Part shown: positions 59,998 to 64,000 of the stretch, one piece after another | Layout: every line of letters begins with the position of its first letter | How positions within the stretch are numbered: position 1 is the stretch's first letter | Assembly: GCF_009720835.1 (NCBI RefSeq) | Contig: NZ_WNKZ01000001.1 | Location: forward strand, 124,001-188,000 | From: Pseudoduganella buxea | Lineage (GTDB): Bacteria; Pseudomonadota; Gammaproteobacteria; Burkholderiales; Burkholderiaceae_D | DNA: 64,000 bases | Direction of reading: 5' to 3' | Notes under the pieces: model-generated | What the model was told of the DNA's origin: nothing | The model's input: only the letters and a program-made list of their open reading frames with translations | Databases searched by the model: none | Translations under genes and position numbers: made by a program

Positions 59998-61620
59998 ATG
60001 CCGCACATCGAAAGCAAGCTCAATTCGCGCAGCGAAGATTTCAAGGCCAATGCGGCCGCCATGCAGGCCCTGGTCGACGACCTGCGCGCCCGGGTGGCCA
60101 GGATCGCCGAAGGCGGTGGCGAAGCCGCCAGCGCCAAGCATGTCGCCCGGGGCAAGCTGCTGCCGCGCGACCGCGTCCAGATGCTGCTCGATCCTGGCAC
60201 TCCCTTCCTCGAATTTTCCCAGCTGGCCGCCTACGAGATGTACAAGGAAGCCAGCGGCGCGGATGCGGCGCCGTCGGCCGGCATCATCACGGGCGTGGGC
60301 CGCGTGGCCGGCCAGGAATGCGTCATCGTCTGCAACGATGCCACCGTCAAGGGCGGCACCTACTACCCGGTCACGGTCAAGAAGCACCTGCGCGCCCAGG
60401 AAATCGCCGAGCAGAACAACCTGCCCTGCATCTACCTGGTCGATTCGGGCGGCGCCAACCTGCCGAACCAGGACGACGTCTTCCCGGACCGCGACCACTT
60501 CGGCCGCATCTTCTACAACCAGGCCAACCTGTCGGCCAAGGGCATCCCGCAGATCGCCGTCGTGATGGGTTCCTGCACGGCCGGCGGCGCCTACGTGCCG
60601 GCCATGAGCGACGAATCGATCATCGTCAAGGAGCAGGGCACCATCTTCCTGGGCGGCCCGCCGCTGGTGAAGGCCGCCACGGGCGAAGTGGTGAGCGCGG
60701 AAGACCTGGGCGGCGGCGACGTGCACACGCGCCTGTCCGGCGTGGTCGACCACCTGGCCCAGAACGACATGCACGCGCTGTCGCTGGCGCGCACCATCGT
60801 GTCGAACCTGAACCGGCAAAAGCCCCAGCAGGCGCCCGTGCGCGAAACGGTGGAACCGAAGTTCGCGCCGGAAGAGCTGTATGGCGTGATCCCCGTCGAT
60901 ACGCGTAAGCCTTTCGATATCCGCGAAGTCATCGCCCGCATCGTCGACGGCAGCGAATTCGACGAGTTCAAGTCGCGCTACGGCACCACGCTGGTGTGCG
61001 GCTTCGCCCATATCTACGGCATGAAGGTGGGCATCATCGCCAACAATGGCATCCTGTTCTCCGAGTCCGCGCTGAAGGGCACGCACTTCATCGAACTGTG
61101 CTGCCAGCGCAAGATCCCCCTCGTCTTCCTGCAAAATATCACCGGCTTCATGGTGGGCCGCAAATACGAGAACGAAGGCATCGCCCGCAACGGCGCCAAG
61201 ATGGTCACGGCCGTGGCCACGGCCGCCGTGCCGAAGTTCACCGTCATCATCGGCGGCAGCTTCGGCGCCGGCAACTACGGCATGTGCGGCCGCGCCTACT
61301 CGCCGCGCTTCCTGTGGATGTGGCCCAACGCGCGCATTTCCGTCATGGGCGGCGAGCAGGCCGCCTCCGTGCTGGCCACCGTCAAGCGCGACGGCATCGA
61401 AGGCCGCGGCGGCCAATGGTCGCCTGAAGAAGAAGCGGCCTTCAAGCAGCCCATCAAGGAGCAGTACGAACACCAGGGCCACCCCTACTACGCCAGCGCG
61501 CGGCTGTGGGACGACGGCATCATCGACCCGGCCGACACCCGCATGGTGCTGGGCCTGGGCCTGTCCGCCGCATTGAACGCGCCCATCCCCGACACGAAGT
61601 TCGGTGTCTTCCGCATGTGA
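59998..61620 (+). CDS. liuB: 3-methylcrotonyl-CoA carboxylase, carboxyltransferase (beta) subunit
   Basis: LiuB transfers CO2 from carboxybiotin to 3-methylcrotonyl-CoA in leucine degradation. The 540-residue product has both carboxyltransferase halves: [31 protein letters not shown] with [17 protein letters not shown] (N-terminal), and [29 protein letters not shown] with [38 protein letters not shown] (C-terminal). The QNITGFMVG version is typical of the methylcrotonyl enzyme. GGGGA precedes the ATG. It is followed by liuC; the biotin-carrying LiuD is not in the window. Confidence 0.95.
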   Translation: MPHIESKLNSRSEDFKANAAAMQALVDDLRARVARIAEGGGEAASAKHVARGKLLPRDRVQMLLDPGTPFLEFSQLAAYEMYKEASGADAAPSAGIITGVGRVAGQECVIVCNDATVKGGTYYPVTVKKHLRAQEIAEQNNLPCIYLVDSGGANLPNQDDVFPDRDHFGRIFYNQANLSAKGIPQIAVVMGSCTAGGAYVPAMSDESIIVKEQGTIFLGGPPLVKAATGEVVSAEDLGGGDVHTRLSGVVDHLAQNDMHALSLARTIVSNLNRQKPQQAPVRETVEPKFAPEELYGVIPVDTRKPFDIREVIARIVDGSEFDEFKSRYGTTLVCGFAHIYGMKVGIIANNGILFSESALKGTHFIELCCQRKIPLVFLQNITGFMVGRKYENEGIARNGAKMVTAVATAAVPKFTVIIGGSFGAGNYGMCGRAYSPRFLWMWPNARISVMGGEQAASVLATVKRDGIEGRGGQWSPEEEAAFKQPIKEQYEHQGHPYYASARLWDDGIIDPADTRMVLGLGLSAALNAPIPDTKFGVFRM

Positions 61621-61633
61621 CGAAGGAAAAATC

Positions 61634-62419
61634 ATGCACTACGAAACCCTGAACATCGACATCGCCGACCGCCTGGCCACCGTTACCCTGAACCGGCCGG
61701 AGGTGCGCAACGCCTTCAACGAGGAAACCATCGCCGAACTGACGGCGGCGTTCACGGCGCTGGGCGAAGTCGACTCGATCGGCGCCATCGTGCTGGCCGC
61801 GAACGGCGTGGCCTTCTGCGCCGGCGCGGACCTGAACTGGATGAAGAAAATGGCCGGCTACTCGCACGACGAGAACCGCGCCGACGCCATAGGGCTGGCC
61901 AACATGCTGCGCACGATCTACCTGTGCCCGAAGCCCGTCGTGGCCAAGGTGCAGGGCGACTGCTATGCCGGCGGCATGGGCCTGGTGGCCGCCTGCGATA
62001 TCGCGGTGGCCGCCGAGGAAGCCCACTTCTGCCTCAGCGAAGTGAAGCTGGGCCTGATCCCCGCCACCATTTCGCCGTATGTCATCAAGGCGATGGGGGA
62101 AAGCGCATCGCGCCGTTACTTCCTCACCGCCGAACGTTTCAATGCCAGGGAAGCACTGCGCATCGGCTTCGTGCACGAGGTGGCCACCGCCGCCACCCTC
62201 GACGGCCAGGTCGATACCATCGCCCACGCGCTGATGGCCAACAGCCCGAACGCCGTGAAGGAAGCCAAGGCGCTGGTGCGCGACGTCGCCGGCCAGCCGG
62301 TCACCGATACGCTGGTGGCCGACACGGCCCAGCGCATCGCCCACATCCGCGCCTCGGATGAAGGGCGCGAAGGCGTGCTTTCCTTCCTCGAGAAGCGCAA
62401 GCCGTCCTGGCTCACCTGA
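61634..62419 (+). CDS. liuC: Methylglutaconyl-CoA hydratase
   Basis: LiuC hydrates 3-methylglutaconyl-CoA to HMG-CoA. The 261-residue crotonase-fold protein has FCAGADLNWMKKMAGYSHDEN (oxyanion and active-site loop) and KVQGDCYAGGMGLVAACDIAVAAEEAHFCLSEVKLGLIPATISPYV, in which GLIPATISPYV is characteristic of methylglutaconyl-CoA hydratases. AAGGAAAA precedes the ATG. It starts 13 bases after liuB, in one operon. Confidence 0.94.
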   Translation: MHYETLNIDIADRLATVTLNRPEVRNAFNEETIAELTAAFTALGEVDSIGAIVLAANGVAFCAGADLNWMKKMAGYSHDENRADAIGLANMLRTIYLCPKPVVAKVQGDCYAGGMGLVAACDIAVAAEEAHFCLSEVKLGLIPATISPYVIKAMGESASRRYFLTAERFNAREALRIGFVHEVATAATLDGQVDTIAHALMANSPNAVKEAKALVRDVAGQPVTDTLVADTAQRIAHIRASDEGREGVLSFLEKRKPSWLT

Positions 62420-62436
62420 TTTTTCGGAGTCTTTTT

Positions 62437-63762
62437 TTGTCGAATCAAACCAGCGATTGGGTCGCCCGCAGCCTGCAAAGCGTGTGGCACCCGTGTACGC
62501 AAATGCAGCACCACGAAAGCACGCCGCTGATTCCGGTCAGCCATGGGCGCGGCCCGTGGCTGTACGACCAGGATGGCCGTCGCTACCTGGATGCCATCAG
62601 CTCGTGGTGGGTCAACCTGTTCGGCCACGCCAACCCGCGCATCAACGCGGCGCTGCGCGAGCAGCTGGACAAGCTGGAACACGCGATGCTGGCCGGCTTC
62701 ACGCACGAACCCGTGATCGAGCTGTCCGAACGCCTGTCGGCCCTGACGGATCGCCGCCTGGGCCACGCCTTCTACGCCTCGGACGGCGCCTCCGCCGTCG
62801 AGATCGCGCTGAAGATGAGTTTCCACTCCTGGCGCAACCGCGGCCAGGCGGACAAGCAGGAATTCGTCTGCCTGCAGGGCAGCTATCACGGCGAAACCAT
62901 CGGCGCCTTGGCCGTGACCGACGTGGCCCTGTTCAAGGACGCCTATGGCCCGCTGCTGCGCGCCGCGCAGACGGTGAGGTCGCCCGACGCGCGCCAGGCA
63001 CGCGATGGCGAAACGGCGCAGGACGTGGCACGCCGCGCCGCCGCCGACGTCGAGCGCCTGTTCGCCGAAAAAGCGGACAGGATCGCCGCCATCATCGTCG
63101 AGCCGCTGGTGCAGTGCGCCGCCGGCATGGCGATGCACGATCCCCTGTACCTGCAACTCGTGCGCGCGCTGTGCGACCGATATGGCGTGCACCTGATCCT
63201 GGACGAAATCGCCGTCGGCTGCGGCCGCACGGGCACCTTCTTCGCCTGCGAGCAGGCCGGCATCTGGCCGGACTTCGTCACGCTATCGAAGGGCATCAGC
63301 GGCGGCTACCTGCCGCTGTCGGTGGTGCTGACGACGGACGAGGTCTACCAGGCCTTCTACAGCGCCGACGTCACGCGCGGCTTCCTGCATTCGCATTCGT
63401 ACACGGGCAATCCGCTGGCCTGTCGCGCCGCGCTGGCCACGCTCGACATCTTCGCCCAGGACGACGTGCTGGCGGCGAACCGTGCCAAGGCCGAACGCAT
63501 CACGGCCGCGCTGGCGCCGCTGCGCGCGCATCCCCGGGTGCGCCACTTCCGCCAGCAGGGCATGATCTGGGCCTTCGATGCGGAAGGCGTCGACAAGGCC
63601 TTCGCGCGCCGCTTCTTCGCCAACGCCACGCAAAACGAACTGCTGCTGCGCCCCATCGGCGCCACGGTCTACCTGATGCCGCCGTATATCCTGGACGACG
63701 GCGACATCGCGCTGCTGGCCGAGCGCACGCTGGCCGTGTTCGAACAGACGATCGCGGGCTGA
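62437..63762 (+). CDS. bioA: Adenosylmethionine-8-amino-7-oxononanoate aminotransferase
   Basis: BioA converts KAPA to DAPA in biotin synthesis, using S-adenosylmethionine as amino donor. The 441-residue class III aminotransferase has the family N-terminus SVWHPCTQMQ, YLDAISSWWVNLFGHANP, the cofactor blocks YASDGASAVEIALKM and LILDEIAVGCGRTGTFF, and the PLP Lys in LSKGISGG (about 288). It begins with TTG, preceded by GGAG at about seven bases. It lies 17 bases after liuC. Biotin is the cofactor of the LiuB/LiuD carboxylase, so the placement may be functional. Confidence 0.95.
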   Translation: MSNQTSDWVARSLQSVWHPCTQMQHHESTPLIPVSHGRGPWLYDQDGRRYLDAISSWWVNLFGHANPRINAALREQLDKLEHAMLAGFTHEPVIELSERLSALTDRRLGHAFYASDGASAVEIALKMSFHSWRNRGQADKQEFVCLQGSYHGETIGALAVTDVALFKDAYGPLLRAAQTVRSPDARQARDGETAQDVARRAAADVERLFAEKADRIAAIIVEPLVQCAAGMAMHDPLYLQLVRALCDRYGVHLILDEIAVGCGRTGTFFACEQAGIWPDFVTLSKGISGGYLPLSVVLTTDEVYQAFYSADVTRGFLHSHSYTGNPLACRAALATLDIFAQDDVLAANRAKAERITAALAPLRAHPRVRHFRQQGMIWAFDAEGVDKAFARRFFANATQNELLLRPIGATVYLMPPYILDDGDIALLAERTLAVFEQTIAG

Positions 63763-63763
63763 C

Positions 63764-64000
63764 ATGGAACTGCTGAACAAACTCGATACGCAATTGCAGG
63801 CGCTGGCCGCGCAAAGCCTGATCCGCACGCGCCGCACGGTGGAAACGCCGTGCGCGCCGCGCGTGACGGTGGACGGGCGCGAACTGCTGGCGTTCTGCAG
63901 CAACGACTACCTGGGCCTGGCCGCCCACCCGGCCATCGCCGCCGCGCTGCAGGAAGGCGCGGACCGCTACGGCACCGGCAGCGGCGCCTCGCACCTGATC
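63764..64000 (+). CDS. bioF: 8-amino-7-oxononanoate synthase, 5' part
   Basis: BioF condenses pimeloyl-ACP/CoA with alanine to KAPA. Only the first 79 codons are in the window. They include FCSNDYLGLAAHP and YGTGSGASHLI, which are clear family marks. It starts one base after the bioA stop, as expected for a bioAF operon. Confidence 0.93.
   Translation, partial: MELLNKLDTQLQALAAQSLIRTRRTVETPCAPRVTVDGRELLAFCSNDYLGLAAHPAIAAALQEGADRYGTGSGASHLI

Noticed and set aside
59416-61635. A 739-codon open frame on the minus strand
   Set aside because: Antisense to liuB and the YchJ-family gene; both are clear families.

Overview
The window is high-GC, gene-dense chromosomal DNA. The gene content (mlaFEDA, gltBD, liuR/liuA/liuBC, a betaproteobacterial RAYT with its short GGGGACAGACCCC-type repeats, bioA-bioF, aceK) points to a betaproteobacterium of the Oxalobacteraceae, most like Massilia or a close relative. 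This is inferred from family resemblance; no search was run. I saw no rRNA, tRNA, CRISPR array or prophage. Both ends cut a gene: mlaA at the left and bioF at the right.

Left part (1-10 kb): a minus-strand lipid-transport operon mlaF-mlaE-mlaD-mlaA, then minus-strand gltB-gltD (glutamate synthase), whose 3' side ends in a paired inverted repeat. A REP-associated tyrosine transposase (RAYT) follows, flanked by inverted 14-bp copies of a short motif. From 10 to 24 kb come an exported alpha/beta hydrolase with an operator-like promoter, a SNF2 helicase/histidine kinase/response regulator operon, tex, a PadR regulator with a DUF2812 membrane protein and a clear operator, grxD-ubiX, an erythromycin-esterase-family protein, an XRE-like regulator and an MBL-fold hydrolase.

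The 23.7-30.6 kb region carries branched-chain acyl-CoA catabolism: liuR-liuA, then aceK, a thiolase and an SDR, then a second acyl-CoA dehydrogenase. Two clusters of GGGGTCAGACCCC hairpin repeats bracket the aceK-thiolase-SDR block. The rest of the leucine pathway visible here (liuB-liuC) is at 60-62.4 kb. A third LiuR-type palindrome lies 184 bp upstream of liuB, inside the upstream YchJ-family gene. From 30.7 to 37 kb are an RstA/RstB-like two-component pair split by an opposite-strand gene, a YihY membrane protein and maeB.

The most notable stretch is 37-59.4 kb, where most genes act on peptidoglycan or its breakdown products. These are an S66 LD-carboxypeptidase with a Tat-like leader abutting a TonB receptor, an orphan family-5 peptide-binding protein, a fused SpmA-SpmB protein followed by dacB (PBP4), and a seven-gene co-directional run. 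That run is murQ, an AmpG-like MFS carrier, a GHL10/DigH-like glycosidase lipoprotein, a BadF-type sugar kinase, an AmiD-like amidase lipoprotein, a LysR regulator and a VanX-type D-Ala-D-Ala dipeptidase. A HutC-type GntR regulator, a beta-lactamase-fold serine hydrolase and a D-amino-acid dehydrogenase lie close by. Together they look like a dispersed system for taking apart, importing and catabolising cell-wall fragments. The right end is liuBC and the start of a biotin operon (bioA-bioF).
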